Translations under genes and position numbers: made by a program
Shown: positions 19,651 through 29,079 of the stretch, piece by piece
Layout: each line of letters starts with the position of its first letter
Position numbering within the stretch: the stretch's first letter is position 1
Notes under the pieces: model-generated
What the model saw: only the letters and a program-made list of their open reading frames with translations
Database searches by the model: none
What the model was told of the DNA's origin: nothing
Assembly: GCF_009911795.1 (NCBI RefSeq)
Contig: NZ_CP047898.1
Span: forward strand, 4,092,001 to 4,156,000
DNA length: 64,000 bases
From: Pseudarthrobacter psychrotolerans
GTDB taxonomy: Bacteria; Actinomycetota; Actinomycetes; Actinomycetales; Micrococcaceae
Reading direction: 5' to 3'

Positions 19651-19735
19651 CCCGGGTTTATCATGATGCGCCTTCAGGCGGCGGGACTATATTGGCCGTG
19701 ACAGCTCATCAACCTGATCGCGGGAGTGTGCACTC

Positions 19736-21484
19736 ATGGCCAAGGAACTCGCCACCCAGCTCATCGAACAGCTCCAGGCTGCGGGTGTGCAGCGGATATA
19801 CGGGATTGTGGGCGACAGCCTCAACCCGATCGTCGATGCCGTGCGGCAAACGGGAGGCGCCAAGGAGGGCGGGATCGACTGGATCCACGTCCGGCACGAA
19901 GAGGCAGCCGCCTTCGCCGCCGCGGCCGAAGCCCAGCTGACGGGCAAGCTCGCAGTTTGCGCGGGTTCCTGCGGTCCGGGCAATCTCCACCTGATCAACG
20001 GCCTGTACGATGCGAACCGCTCGGGGGCGCCCGTGCTGGCCATCGCCTCCCACATCCCCAGCAAGCAGATCGGAAGCAGCTTCTTCCAGGAAACCCACCC
20101 CGACCGGCTCTTCAACGAGTGTTCGGTCTACTCGGAACTTGTCAGCACGGCCGAGCAGGCACCGCGTGTAGTGCACAGCGCCATCCAGCACGCGATCGGT
20201 CTCAGGGGAGTCGCCGTCGTTACCCTTCCCGGCGACATCGCCGGGCTTGAAGCGACAGCCGAAGCACCGCTGCCTGCCACCTTCCGGCCGGCGAGCCTGA
20301 GCCCGGATCCGGCCAGCGTCCGGGAGTTGGCCGATGCGATCAACGACGCCGGGAAGGTCGCGATCTTCGCCGGGGCCGGCGTAGCGGGCGCCCATGACGA
20401 ACTGATCTCCCTGGCGGAACTGATCAACGCGCCCATCGGCCATTCGCTGCGCGGCAAGGACTTTGTCCAGTACAACAACCCCTACGACATCGGGATGACA
20501 GGCCTGCTGGGCTACGGCGCTGCCGCGGAGGGGATCGAGGACGCTGACCTGCTGATCCTGTTGGGCACAGACTTTCCCTATGACCAGTTCCTGCCGGAAA
20601 CCCGTACCGCCCAGGTGGACCGTGCAGCGCACAGGCTGGGACGGCGGACCGACGTCGACATCGCAGTCCACGGCGACGTGCTGCCCACCCTCGCCGCACT
20701 GATGCCGCTGCTGAAGCCGAAAAAGAGCCGCCGCTTCCTCGACAGGATGCTCAAGAAGCATGACCGGCTGATGAACAAGGCCGTGGGGGCCTACACGCGC
20801 AAAGTGGAGAAGAAACAGCCGATCCACCCGGAGTACGCGGCCTCCCTGCTGGACCAGGTGGCCGCGGAGGATGCCATCTTCACGGCGGACACCGGCATGT
20901 GCAACGTCTGGACGGCCCGGTACATCAACCCCCTCGGCACCCGGCGGCTGATCGGTTCCTATCTGCACGGTTCCATGGCCAATGCCCTGCCCCACGCCAT
21001 CGGCGCCCAGCTGGCATTCCCCGGCCGGCAGGTGGTGTCAGTATCGGGCGACGGCGGCCTCTCGATGCTGCTCGGGGAGCTCATCACGGTGGCCGCCCAC
21101 AAACTGCCGGTCAACGTGGTGGTCTTCAACAATTCCACTCTGGGCATGGTCAAGCTGGAAATGCTGGTGGACGGGCTTCCCGACTTTGGTGTAGACGTGC
21201 CCGACGCCGACTACGCCGCCGTCGCCCGGGCCTTGGGTTTCCATGCCGTGCGGGTCACGGATCCTGCGCGGATCGAGGGGGCTTACCGAGCAGCCTTCGC
21301 CCATCCCGGTCCGTCGTTGGTGGAGCTGATTACGGATCCGCAGGCACTCTCGATTCCGCCGAAGATTTCCGGATCCCAGGTGCTTGGTTTCGCGACTGCC
21401 ATGTCCAAGGTGGTGCTGAACCGCGGTGCCGGTGAGGCTGTCAGCATGGCACGGAGCAACCTGCGCAACATCCCCCGGCGCTAG
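19736..21484 (+). CDS. poxB: Pyruvate dehydrogenase (quinone) / pyruvate oxidase
   Basis: 582 aa, close to E. coli PoxB (572). ATG 19736 has GGGAG upstream. It is a thiamine-diphosphate enzyme: the N-terminal catalytic Glu region is HVRHEEAAAFAAAA, the FAD/middle domain spans about 190-330, and the ThDP motif begins GDGGLSMLLGEL and ends VFNN. Membrane-peripheral PoxB oxidises pyruvate to acetate and CO2, passing electrons to quinone. The acetate made would feed the glyoxylate genes nearby. The C-terminus retains a basic tail that in E. coli binds lipid. Confidence 0.93.
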   Translation: MAKELATQLIEQLQAAGVQRIYGIVGDSLNPIVDAVRQTGGAKEGGIDWIHVRHEEAAAFAAAAEAQLTGKLAVCAGSCGPGNLHLINGLYDANRSGAPVLAIASHIPSKQIGSSFFQETHPDRLFNECSVYSELVSTAEQAPRVVHSAIQHAIGLRGVAVVTLPGDIAGLEATAEAPLPATFRPASLSPDPASVRELADAINDAGKVAIFAGAGVAGAHDELISLAELINAPIGHSLRGKDFVQYNNPYDIGMTGLLGYGAAAEGIEDADLLILLGTDFPYDQFLPETRTAQVDRAAHRLGRRTDVDIAVHGDVLPTLAALMPLLKPKKSRRFLDRMLKKHDRLMNKAVGAYTRKVEKKQPIHPEYAASLLDQVAAEDAIFTADTGMCNVWTARYINPLGTRRLIGSYLHGSMANALPHAIGAQLAFPGRQVVSVSGDGGLSMLLGELITVAAHKLPVNVVVFNNSTLGMVKLEMLVDGLPDFGVDVPDADYAAVARALGFHAVRVTDPARIEGAYRAAFAHPGPSLVELITDPQALSIPPKISGSQVLGFATAMSKVVLNRGAGEAVSMARSNLRNIPRR

Positions 21485-21649
21485 GTTCCCAGGACTGTGG
21501 ACGTCCAGCCCGCCGTCGTCCGCTTCCGAGACCGAAAAGACGGCAAACCGTGACCCTACGGCCATCGTCCTGTGGCACGCAGGCTGGTTGACTGATGGGA
21601 GACGGGCGGATTCCCGCCAAGCGCCGGCAAGGCAGGTCCATGGGGAGAA

Positions 21650-22942
21650 ATGAAGACATTCCGCGCTGCCAGGATCGCGACGGCGGGTGCCCTCGTGGCG
21701 CTCACCGCATGTTCGGCGTCGTCTCCGGAGCTCCTGAAGGCCGACGGCGTGGAACGGGTTTCGGTGGACCGGGCGGCGTATGCCGCTGAACTGCGTTCCT
21801 TCCGGGCTTCCGCCCTGGGCCTCGGCGAGGCCCTGCTGGCCGACGGGGGCGACGGCTCCAACGGGAACGTGGTGTCTTCGCCCGGAAGCCTTCTGATTGC
21901 GCTCGCGATGCTTCGCGCCGGTGCGTCGGGCGAGACTGCGGCGGAGATGGACAGCGTCCTGCAACTTCCCATGGAGAACCGCGATGAGGCCATGAACGCG
22001 GTCCTCAGCTCGCTGGAGAAGTTCGACGGCGACCCCGGCGCAGTGGATGAGGACAACCCGCCGCGGAAACCGGTCATGCACGCCGCCAACGGGCTGTTCG
22101 TGGACAAGGACGTGCCAACCGGCGAGTCCTTCCTGGACACTCTGGCCCGGCACTACGGAACCGGTGTGTACCCGGTGGACTTCAGCGATGAGGGTGCAAC
22201 GAAGCCCGCCATCGATGCCTGGGTCAACAGGAACACGGGCGGCCGGATCAAGGAAGCGCCCGCCAAGTACGACCCCAGGAACACCTTCAGCCTGCTCAAT
22301 TCCCTGTACTTTGCCTCCGCCTGGAGCGCGCCATTTGACCCGAATGACACCTCGGACCTGCCCTTCACAACGGCTGCCGGCGAGGAAATCGACGCGCCTG
22401 CGATGCACAACGAGTTGGAGATGAAGTATGCGGAGGGTGCTGGTTGGCGGGGCGTGGACCTTCCCTATGCCGACGGTTTCGTTATGCGGTTGGTCCTGCC
22501 GGAAGCCGGAGCCGACGCCGGGTCCCGCCCCGCCTCAGCGGATTTCGGTGCGGATAAGCTCACGGAAATCGCCGACACCTTCGACACTGCAGCGCTGGAG
22601 ACAGTGCAGATCCAGTTGCCCCGCTGGGACCATAAGTGCAGTTTTGACCTGCGGAAGGTGTTTGAGTCACGGGGACTCCAGAAGACGCTCGACACCACGG
22701 AGGACTTCAACAACATCCAGCCCCAGATGATGATCACCCAGGCCGCGCAGGCTGCCAACATCACGGTCGCCGAAAAGGGCACCATTGCCGCCGCTGTCAC
22801 CCAGATCAACGGTGCCGTCTCCAGCGCTCCGCAGCAGCCCGAGCGGACCATCGCCTTCGACCGGCCGTTCCACTACCAGATCGTGCATGTGGAAACCGGC
22901 CTGCCGCTGTTTATGGGGAAGGTCGCCGACCCGCGCTCCTGA
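21650..22942 (+). CDS. Lipoprotein serpin (serine protease inhibitor family)
   Basis: 430 aa. The signal peptide MKTFRAARIATAGALVALTAC has a lipobox at LTAC, so it is a surface lipoprotein. The rest is a full serpin fold: NVVSSPGSLLIALAML, NSLYFASAW, LLNS, and the C-terminal FDRPFHYQIVH. The hinge VAEKGTIAAAVTQ fits the inhibitory pattern, with Gly and Thr then small residues. By counting 17 residues, P1-P1' falls at Ser-Ser. ATG 21650 has GGGGAGAA upstream. Bacterial serpins are uncommon; the target protease is unknown. Confidence 0.92.
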   Translation: MKTFRAARIATAGALVALTACSASSPELLKADGVERVSVDRAAYAAELRSFRASALGLGEALLADGGDGSNGNVVSSPGSLLIALAMLRAGASGETAAEMDSVLQLPMENRDEAMNAVLSSLEKFDGDPGAVDEDNPPRKPVMHAANGLFVDKDVPTGESFLDTLARHYGTGVYPVDFSDEGATKPAIDAWVNRNTGGRIKEAPAKYDPRNTFSLLNSLYFASAWSAPFDPNDTSDLPFTTAAGEEIDAPAMHNELEMKYAEGAGWRGVDLPYADGFVMRLVLPEAGADAGSRPASADFGADKLTEIADTFDTAALETVQIQLPRWDHKCSFDLRKVFESRGLQKTLDTTEDFNNIQPQMMITQAAQAANITVAEKGTIAAAVTQINGAVSSAPQQPERTIAFDRPFHYQIVHVETGLPLFMGKVADPRS

Positions 22943-22944
22943 CT

Positions 22945-23048
22945 GGACGCTCTCTCAAATCCTGCAGCAAAAACCGGGACGCTCTCTCACTTTCCACAAG
23001 AAAGTGAGAGAGTGTCCCGGGATTTCTTGCACTAAGTGAGAGAGCGTT
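22945..23048. repeat. Composite palindromic repeat, copy D
   Basis: A forward unit GGACGCTCTCTCAAATCC begins at 22945. The central hairpin has 19-base arms GGGACGCTCTCTCACTTTC (22976-22994) and 23000-23018, loop CACAA and one G-T pair. A reverse unit ends near 23048. It lies between convergent serpin and pdxK genes. Confidence 0.88.
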
Positions 23049-23067
23049 GCAGCTGCGCAGCCGTTGA

Positions 23068-23964
23068 CTAGCGCGGGCCACCCTGCCAGAGGGCGTCGAA
23101 CGGGGCGCCCGACGCCACCCGGTTGCGGATTCCGGCCGTGACAAAGACCTTGGCGGACCGGGCAGCCTCCAGCGGTGTGGCGCCCTTGGCCAGTTCAGCC
23201 GTCACGGCCGCGGCCAACGAGCAGCCGGCACCGGACACGGCCACCTCGCCCACCTTCGGAGCGCTGAGGACCTCCAGGATCTCGCCGTCGTAGTAAACGT
23301 CGACGGCGTCCGGGCCCTCCAGCCGCACCCCGCCCTTGGCGAGAACTGCAGCGCCGCTGAGCTCGTGGATGCGGACTGCTGCGGCTTTCAGGGATTCGAT
23401 GTCGGTGATCGCCAGGCCGGACAGCGATTCGGCTTCGAAGTGGTTGGGCGTGACGAACGTGGCCAGCGGCAGGATCTGCGCCTTCAGGGCCTGGTCCGTG
23501 TCCAGCGCGTGGCCCGGCTCCTGGCCCTTGCAGATCAGCACCGGATCCAGCACGACGTTCCGGAACCGGCCCGTTTCCAGTGCTGCCGCAACCGTGCTGA
23601 TGGTGGCCGGGCTGCCCAGCATGCCGATCTTTACGGTGTCCAGGACAGGCCGGCCCGGCGCCAACGACTCGCCCGACGCCCCGCCAGCGGTGGCGCCCGA
23701 CGCCGGACCGTAGGCCGCCGTCGTGGCTTCCAATTGGTCCGCAATGACCTGCTGGTCCACCGGCACAAAGCGGTGGTTCCAGTTGTCGCTCGGATCGAAG
23801 GACACGATGCAGGTCAGGTTGGCGATGCCAAATACGCCCAGTTCCTGGAACGTTTTCAGGTCGGCCTGGGCTCCGGCGCCACCCGTTGCTTCGGACCCCG
23901 CGATGGTCAGGACGACGGCGGGAGCGGACACGGGGGACTGGACGGCAGCTGAAGCAAAAGTCAT
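23068..23964 (-). CDS. pdxK: Pyridoxine kinase (ThiD-like, PdxK)
   Basis: 298 aa, ribokinase fold. AGSEATGGAGAQADLKTFQE, the SFDPSDNWNHRFVPVD segment, VLDPVLICKG and the anion-hole block VSGAGCSLAAAVTAELAKG match the ThiD-like pyridoxine kinase of Bacillus subtilis as I remember it, more closely than classic HMP kinase. It phosphorylates B6 vitamers for salvage. A 20-residue Gly/Ala/Ser-rich insertion sits near residue 90. ATG 23964 overlaps the upstream gene's stop (ATGA). HMP kinase activity cannot be excluded. Confidence 0.78.
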   Translation of the reverse strand: MTFASAAVQSPVSAPAVVLTIAGSEATGGAGAQADLKTFQELGVFGIANLTCIVSFDPSDNWNHRFVPVDQQVIADQLEATTAAYGPASGATAGGASGESLAPGRPVLDTVKIGMLGSPATISTVAAALETGRFRNVVLDPVLICKGQEPGHALDTDQALKAQILPLATFVTPNHFEAESLSGLAITDIESLKAAAVRIHELSGAAVLAKGGVRLEGPDAVDVYYDGEILEVLSAPKVGEVAVSGAGCSLAAAVTAELAKGATPLEAARSAKVFVTAGIRNRVASGAPFDALWQGGPR

Positions 23965-24371
23965 GGCACTATCCTGCCATCCGGCGTCGGGCCAACATGC
24001 TCGGTGAGTTCACTATCGTCATGTGTGTCCACGAGGCCCACAACAGCCAGCCTTCCCACGGCGGCGCAGAATCCGGTCCACAAAACGAGTCCCCACATGC
24101 TGTGCCAGTGGGTTCCCGTAAGGAAAAGGAGGGTGAGAAAGCCCGTGACCAGTCCCACCCCGCCGGTGGCCACAATATGAAGCCACTGGTCTCGGACGGG
24201 CCGCATCAGCATTCCGGTGGCCAGGGCAAGGGGCATACCGAGGAGCAGGGCTGCAAGGATTCCGAAAACGTAGCCCGTCGCGCCGTGCGGAAAGCCGAAC
24301 AAAAGCACGGTGATGGTGGCGCCCAGCAGGAACGCTCCGGAGCCGAACGTCACCCGGTACGGCCGGCTCAT
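23961..24371 (-). CDS. Small four-helix membrane protein of unknown function
   Basis: 136 aa with about four hydrophobic segments (FLLGATITVLLFGF, FGILAALLLGMPLALATGML, IVATGGVGLVTGFLTLLFL, MWGLVLWTGFCAAVG). No domain is recognised. It overlaps pdxK by ATGA and, once the upstream epimerase is frame-corrected, that gene's stop also overlaps its ATG. It is therefore the middle gene of a three-gene operon. Confidence 0.75.
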   Translation of the reverse strand: MSRPYRVTFGSGAFLLGATITVLLFGFPHGATGYVFGILAALLLGMPLALATGMLMRPVRDQWLHIVATGGVGLVTGFLTLLFLTGTHWHSMWGLVLWTGFCAAVGRLAVVGLVDTHDDSELTEHVGPTPDGRIVP

Positions 24372-25283
24372 GCCGTCCCTTTGGCGATGGTGAGCAGCGC
24401 GCGGCCCAGCTCAGGCTCCCGGAAGATGAACCCCGCGTCAAGCAGTTTCTGCGGCTACCCACCGGCTTTTCAGCACGAGCTCGGTCTCGGTGCGGATCAG
24501 CACGGCCCCCAGCCGCAGCAGCCACGCCGGAGTGGGGATACCCAGCCTGGCGCCGTAGGCCCGGCGGACCAGCCGCATCAGATCGCGGTTATCCACGACA
24601 TCCGGGGAAGCCACGTTCACGGGGCCCGAAATGTCCGTTCGCGCGTGGAGGAAGCGCACGGTGCGGTAGAGGTCCTCGACGTGGATCCAGCTGAACTTCT
24701 GGCTGCCGGCGCCCATGTGACCGCCCAGGCCAAGCCGGGCCAAGGCCACGAAAGGCCGCAGCGCACCGCCGCCCGGGCCCAGGACGATGGCCATCCGCAG
24801 CGCAATCTTCCGCGTCCCGGGTGTGGCGGCAGCGTCCAGGGCTGCTTCCCATGCTCGGGCCACGTCCACGGAAAAGCCTGTTCCCGGTTCGCCGTCGGAT
24901 TCCGTCTGCGGCCGGTCGTCCGCGTGCCGGTAGATAGTGCCGGTGCTGGCGTTGAGCCAGGTCGACGGCGGTGCCTTGCAGAGTGCGAGGGCGCGGCCGA
25001 GTGCCGCGGTAGTGGAGACTCGGGAATCGAGGATTGCCGCCTTGTTCCGCGCGTTGTAGCGGCAGTTGACCGACCGTCCGGCGAGGTTCACCAGCAGGTC
25101 GGCGCCGTCCAGCACCCGGGCGATGGCGCCGTCGTCGTTCCAGTTGGCCGCTTCGGCCGTACCCTCGGTGGCCCGGCGGCCGATGGTGCGCACCGTCCAG
25201 CCGTCCTGTTCGAAGCGGTCCCGGAGATAGCTGCCGATGAAGCCCGAAGCCCCGGCGAGCACCACGGTCTGTGTCCTGTTCAT
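24368..25283 (-). pseudogene. TIGR01777-type NAD-dependent epimerase, C-terminal frameshift
   Basis: ATG 25283 has GGGGGAAG upstream. TVVLAGASGFIGSYL is the Rossmann motif; LVNLAGRSVNCRYN, WLNASTGTIYRH and KFSWIHVEDLYR are hallmarks of the YfcH/SDR39U1 family. As read, the protein stops at 24438 after SRWVAAETA. The family normally continues with a PxxLLxAGFxF tail, and that tail is present in another frame (PQKLLDAGFIFREPELG) and ends at 24368, overlapping the next start as ATGA. The break is near 24450-24457 and needs a net +2 or -1. Function in the family is unknown. Confidence 0.75.
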
Positions 25284-25314
25284 TTCTTCCCCCAATGTTG
25301 TGTTCGGTGGCGCG

Positions 25315-25971
25315 TCAGCCGCGGATGCTGCGGCTCAGGCTAAGGACGTCATCCAGCACCTTGTTGACGCCCGGAATCCGTGCCAGCGACAGGCCCCGGC
25401 TGATCAGAGGGACAACTCCGTCCACCAGTTTCCGGGTCCGGCCCTGGCCTTCCGACGTGTCGTACACCCAGAACAGCGCGATCCCCATGTAGCCCAGCCA
25501 GAGCAGTTCCGGCAGGTCCGCACGGAGCTTCTTCGGGGCCGGCGGGCTGGCTCCTTCCACCGCTGCCCGGAAGATGCCGAGCGAGGCCTCCCGGGCCGCC
25601 GTCGACTCGCCCGCGAAGGGGTTGACGGGCGACGTCGGCCGGATGGCAGTGGCCGCGAAGTCGGCGCCGAAGCGGTGGTATGGCGCCATGACATCCAGGC
25701 CGGCGTGCAGCGTGGCCTTCAGGCGACTGCCCAGATCGGTGAGGCCTTCGAGTGCCTCGTCAGCTTTGGCTGCATGCTCAGCCTGGACCTGGACATACAG
25801 CTCCTGCACCAGGTCATCTTTGGAGGCGAAATAGTAGTAGGCGTTGCCCACGGAGATGCCGGCCTCGGCTGCGATGGCCCGCATGGTGGTCTTCTCGAAC
25901 CCGATCTCGCGGAACATGCGCAGCGCGACGTCCGCTACGAGTTGCCTGGTCTGCTCGCTCTTGGCGGTCAC
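25315..25971 (-). CDS. TetR family transcriptional regulator
   Basis: 218 aa from GTG 25971, preceded by AAAAGGGGAA. Residues 1-55 are the helix-turn-helix (VALRMFREIGFEKTTMRAIA then AGISVGNAYYYFASKDDL). The C-terminal part is a ligand/dimer domain without an obvious match. Two copies of TGAACATGTTCA lie directly upstream and probably mediate autoregulation and control of the divergent transporter. The effector is unknown. Confidence 0.92.
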   Translation of the reverse strand: MTAKSEQTRQLVADVALRMFREIGFEKTTMRAIAAEAGISVGNAYYYFASKDDLVQELYVQVQAEHAAKADEALEGLTDLGSRLKATLHAGLDVMAPYHRFGADFAATAIRPTSPVNPFAGESTAAREASLGIFRAAVEGASPPAPKKLRADLPELLWLGYMGIALFWVYDTSEGQGRTRKLVDGVVPLISRGLSLARIPGVNKVLDDVLSLSRSIRG

Positions 25972-25981
25972 GGTTCCCCTT

Positions 25982-25999
25982 TTTTGAACATGTTCAAAA
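25982..25999. promoter_or_regulatory. TetR operator O1
   Basis: TTTTGAACATGTTCAAAA is an 18-base perfect palindrome 10 bases before the TetR GTG start. Its core is repeated at O2. Confidence 0.75.
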
Positions 26000-26017
26000 T
26001 TGAGTATGCCATGCGAC

Positions 26018-26029
26018 TGAACATGTTCA
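26018..26029. promoter_or_regulatory. TetR operator O2
   Basis: TGAACATGTTCA is perfect, centred 33 bases from O1 (about three helical turns), so two dimers could bind the same face. Confidence 0.72.
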
Positions 26030-26170
26030 AAACATGGCTGCGAACGCCGTTGGGAGAGCTGCGCACGTTCGGTGGGAGAATGTCGTGACAGTGCTAATAC
26101 AGCCGGCGCCCCGGGGCAACTTTCGTTGTGGAACGGTGCGCCGAGCGAACCACTACGAATGGAATCTCCC

Positions 26171-26902
26171 ATGCCTTCCCCCTCGGGCCCTGACGCCCTG
26201 CCCATCGCCGGGTCCGCCCCGACGGCACCCAAATTTGCATCGATCGGCTCGCCGTACTTCGGCATCATGCTGGCCTTTATGGCCGTGGTGCTGATCCTGT
26301 CGAACATCGGCGCATCCAAGGGCGTGGCGATCGGCCCGATCATCACCGACGGCGGCTTCTTCCTCTTCCCGCTTGCCTACATCCTGGGCGACGTCATCAG
26401 CGAGGTCTACGGCTTCAAGGTGGCTCGCAAAGCCATCTTCACCACTTTCGCACTGTCCGTGTTCGCCTCAATTTGCTACTGGGTGATCATCGCCCTGCCC
26501 GGCTTTGATGACGACTTCGGCACGTCCAAGCAGGTGGCCCTTGAGGGGGCTTTGGGTCCGGTGCCGCAGATTGTGCTCGCCTCGCTGTTGGCATTCCTGG
26601 CCGGCCAGACTATCAACTCGTGGATCCTGGTGAAGATGAAAGCACGCTCCGGGGAGAAATCCCTCTGGGCGCGGCTGATGGGCTCTACCGGTGCGGGTGA
26701 GTTCGTGGACACCCTGATTTTCTGCAGCATCGCCGCCTCCGTCATCGGCATCACCGACTTCGGCACGTTCGTGAACTACGTGGTGGTGGGCTTTGTCTAC
26801 AAGACCCTGGTTGAGTTCCTGTTCGTCCCGGTGACGTCCCTGGTGATCGGGTGGATCAAGAAGCGCGAACCAAGCTACGGCGCAGGGTCAGCCCCCGCCT
26901 AG
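26171..26902 (+). CDS. yhhQ: Queuosine precursor transporter (YhhQ/VUT family)
   Basis: 243 aa with about six membrane helices. Family marks are NIGASKGVAIGP, FLFPLAYILGDVISEVYGF, the helix LLAFLAGQTINSWILVKMK and the segment GSTGAGEFVDTLIFCSIA. YhhQ proteins take up queuine or preQ1 bases. The start is uncertain between ATG 26159 and 26171; the latter has GGAA at good distance. It is close to tgt, which inserts the base into tRNA, so the two make a salvage route. It is divergent from the TetR gene. Confidence 0.88.
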   Translation: MPSPSGPDALPIAGSAPTAPKFASIGSPYFGIMLAFMAVVLILSNIGASKGVAIGPIITDGGFFLFPLAYILGDVISEVYGFKVARKAIFTTFALSVFASICYWVIIALPGFDDDFGTSKQVALEGALGPVPQIVLASLLAFLAGQTINSWILVKMKARSGEKSLWARLMGSTGAGEFVDTLIFCSIAASVIGITDFGTFVNYVVVGFVYKTLVEFLFVPVTSLVIGWIKKREPSYGAGSAPA

Positions 26903-26904
26903 CC

Positions 26905-27653
26905 TCAGCCCCTGAGCGTCCCGTCAAGGAGGGCGCGGAGCTCGGCGTAGTGGCGCTCCGTGGCCTCCGGATGGAACATCGAGGTGTCCGCCATCGAATA
27001 GCCGTGCGGCGCCCCGGCATAGATCTCGTTGGAAGCCTCGAGCCCGGCATCGTCGAGTGCCGCGCCCAGGCGCGCAACGGCGTCGGGATCCATGCTCTTG
27101 TCGTGGTCGGCGTGGCCGAAGACGAACCGCGCCCTGGCCTTGTCGAGTCCATGGTGCGGGCTGTCCGGGGCGTCGCTAGCAAGCCCCCGCCGTGGAAGCC
27201 GCCACAGGCTGCCACCGCTTCGGGGTGGGCGATGGCCGTGCGGACGGCGAGACGGGCGCCCATGCAGTAGCCGAACGTGCCGATCGGACCCGGCGCGACG
27301 CCGTCGAGCGTTCCCAGCGCTTCCACCCACGCATCAATGTCCGGCAGCGCTTTGTCCGTGGTGAGGCGTCCGACGCGCGGGAACGCGGCCTTGCCGGCAG
27401 CCGCCCGGCCCTCCGGCGTGGTCATGTCCATTTCGGGGGCGAGTTCCGCGGCCGAGCCTTCGCGGTAGAAGGCGTTCGGCGCGAGGACCACGTAGCCCCA
27501 GTCGGCGATGCGCTGCGCCATCTCCTCGATGCGGGGGCGCAGGCCGAACGCGTCCATGTAGAGGATGAGGCCCGGGAAGGGACCTTCGCCGGAAGAGGGG
27601 CGTGCCATGATGGCCTCGGCCGTGCCTTCTGCGGCAGGGATTTCGATGAGCAT
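26905..27653 (-). pseudogene. Dienelactone hydrolase family protein, frameshifted
   Basis: An alpha/beta hydrolase of about 249 residues after correction. MLIEIPAAEGTAEAIMARP and the nucleophile motif GTFGYCMGARLA (Cys) are in one frame. The Asp region VFGHADHDKSMD and the His of GAPHGYSM are in another. One extra base in the C-run at 27184-27188 joins them as GFHGGGLASDAPDSPH. The corrected stop at 26905 leaves 2 bases to the convergent yhhQ stop. Substrates of this family are lactones and esters. The lesion is likely an assembly indel. Confidence 0.8.
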
Positions 27654-27720
27654 TTGGTCAGGATATCGGAGGACGACGGCGGGACGCCGCCTCGTTGCGT
27701 CGCGCCCCGCGGGCCGGCGC

Positions 27721-29046
27721 TTAGGAGTAGTACTGCGCCAGCGTCTCGGCCTTGAACTCGAAGAAGGTCCCGGCTTCGATGGCCAGCCGGGCGTCGTCCA
27801 CCATCTTCACCACAAAGCGCTCGTTGTGGATGGAGATCAGCGTGGCGGAAACCATTTCCTTGGCCTTAAACAGGTGATGTATGTACGCGCGCGAGTAGTT
27901 GGCGCAGGCGTAGCAGTCACACCCCTCCTGGAGCGGCCCGAAGTCGCGCTTGTACTTGGCGCCGGAGAGGTTGAAGCGGCCGGCAGGCGTGTAAAACGCG
28001 GAGTTGCGGGCCACCCGGGTGGGGGATACACAGTCGAAGGTATCCGCGCCGTTTTCGATTGCGGTGAAGATGTCGTCCGGCTCGGAGATGCCCAGCAGGT
28101 GCCGCGGCTTATCCTCCGGCAGCTCCTCGTTGCACCAGCGCACAATCGTGCCCAGGTTCTCCTTCTCCAGCGCACCGCCGATGCCGTAGCCGTCGAAGTC
28201 CATGGCGCCAAGGTCCCGGCAGGCCTTCCGGCGCAGGTCCTCATACTGCGCACCCTGGATCACGCCGAACAGGGCCTGGTACGGCTTGCCCACCCGCTCG
28301 GAGGTCAGCCGGAAATGCTCCTCCAGGCAGCGCAGGGCCCACAGCCGGGTGCGCTCCAGCGATTCCTCCTGGTAGCCGCGGGAGTTCTGCAGCGTGGTCA
28401 GCTCATCGAACGCGAACATGATGTCCGCGCCGATCTGGTGCTGGACCTGCATCGAAATTTCGGGGGAGAAACGGTGGCGGTCGCCGTTGAGATGCGATTT
28501 GAACCAGACGCCGTCGTCGTCGATGTGGGCCAGGCGTTCCTTGCCGGGGGCGACGGCGTCGTCCGGGACAGCCGCGTCCGCGGAAGACAGAGTTTTCATG
28601 TCGATGACCTTCTTGAACCCGGACCCGAGGCTCATCACCTGGAATCCACCGGAGTCCGTGAACGTCGGGCCGGACCAGTTCATGAACGTTCCCAGCCCGC
28701 CTGCCTCATCCAGGATGTCCGCTCCGGGCTGCAGGTTCAGGTGGTACGCGTTGGCCAGAAGCGCCTGTGCGCCCAGGTCCGCCATGGATTCCGGCAGGAC
28801 GGACTTCACCGTGGCTTTTGTCCCGACGGCGATGAACGCCGGGGTGCGGATCTCGCCGTGGGGCGTGGTGATGGTCCCCGTGCGGCCCAGGAATTCGCCG
28901 CCGTTGGCAGACACATGGGCGGCCGACGCCGCACAGCTGTCAGCAAGGCGGGTGCCAACGGTGAAGGAGAACTGCGACTGGTCAGCTGCAGAGGCGGAGA
29001 CGGCTGAAACGGAGACAGATGTAGCGGAGGCGGGGTTGGCTGGCAC
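27721..29046 (-). CDS. tgt: tRNA-guanine transglycosylase
   Basis: 441 aa from GTG 29046; the first 25 residues are low-complexity and a later start is possible. Catalytic Asp lies in FTDSGGFQVMSL (Asp131), and a second nucleophilic Asp region is FDCVSPTRVARN. Zinc ligands are in GCDCYACANYSRAYIHH. The enzyme swaps guanine-34 for queuine or preQ1 in tRNAs for Asp, Asn, His and Tyr. A roughly 15-residue Ala/Asp insertion follows KTLSS. Its neighbour YhhQ supplies the base. Confidence 0.95.
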   Translation of the reverse strand: MPANPASATSVSVSAVSASAADQSQFSFTVGTRLADSCAASAAHVSANGGEFLGRTGTITTPHGEIRTPAFIAVGTKATVKSVLPESMADLGAQALLANAYHLNLQPGADILDEAGGLGTFMNWSGPTFTDSGGFQVMSLGSGFKKVIDMKTLSSADAAVPDDAVAPGKERLAHIDDDGVWFKSHLNGDRHRFSPEISMQVQHQIGADIMFAFDELTTLQNSRGYQEESLERTRLWALRCLEEHFRLTSERVGKPYQALFGVIQGAQYEDLRRKACRDLGAMDFDGYGIGGALEKENLGTIVRWCNEELPEDKPRHLLGISEPDDIFTAIENGADTFDCVSPTRVARNSAFYTPAGRFNLSGAKYKRDFGPLQEGCDCYACANYSRAYIHHLFKAKEMVSATLISIHNERFVVKMVDDARLAIEAGTFFEFKAETLAQYYS

Positions 29047-29079
29047 GGTTCCAGTGTGCCAGCAAACGTTGCCGAACCC

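Noticed and set aside
26040..26170. preQ1 riboswitch upstream of yhhQ
   Set aside because: No preQ1-I or -II consensus elements were found; the leader only has general GC-rich pairing.
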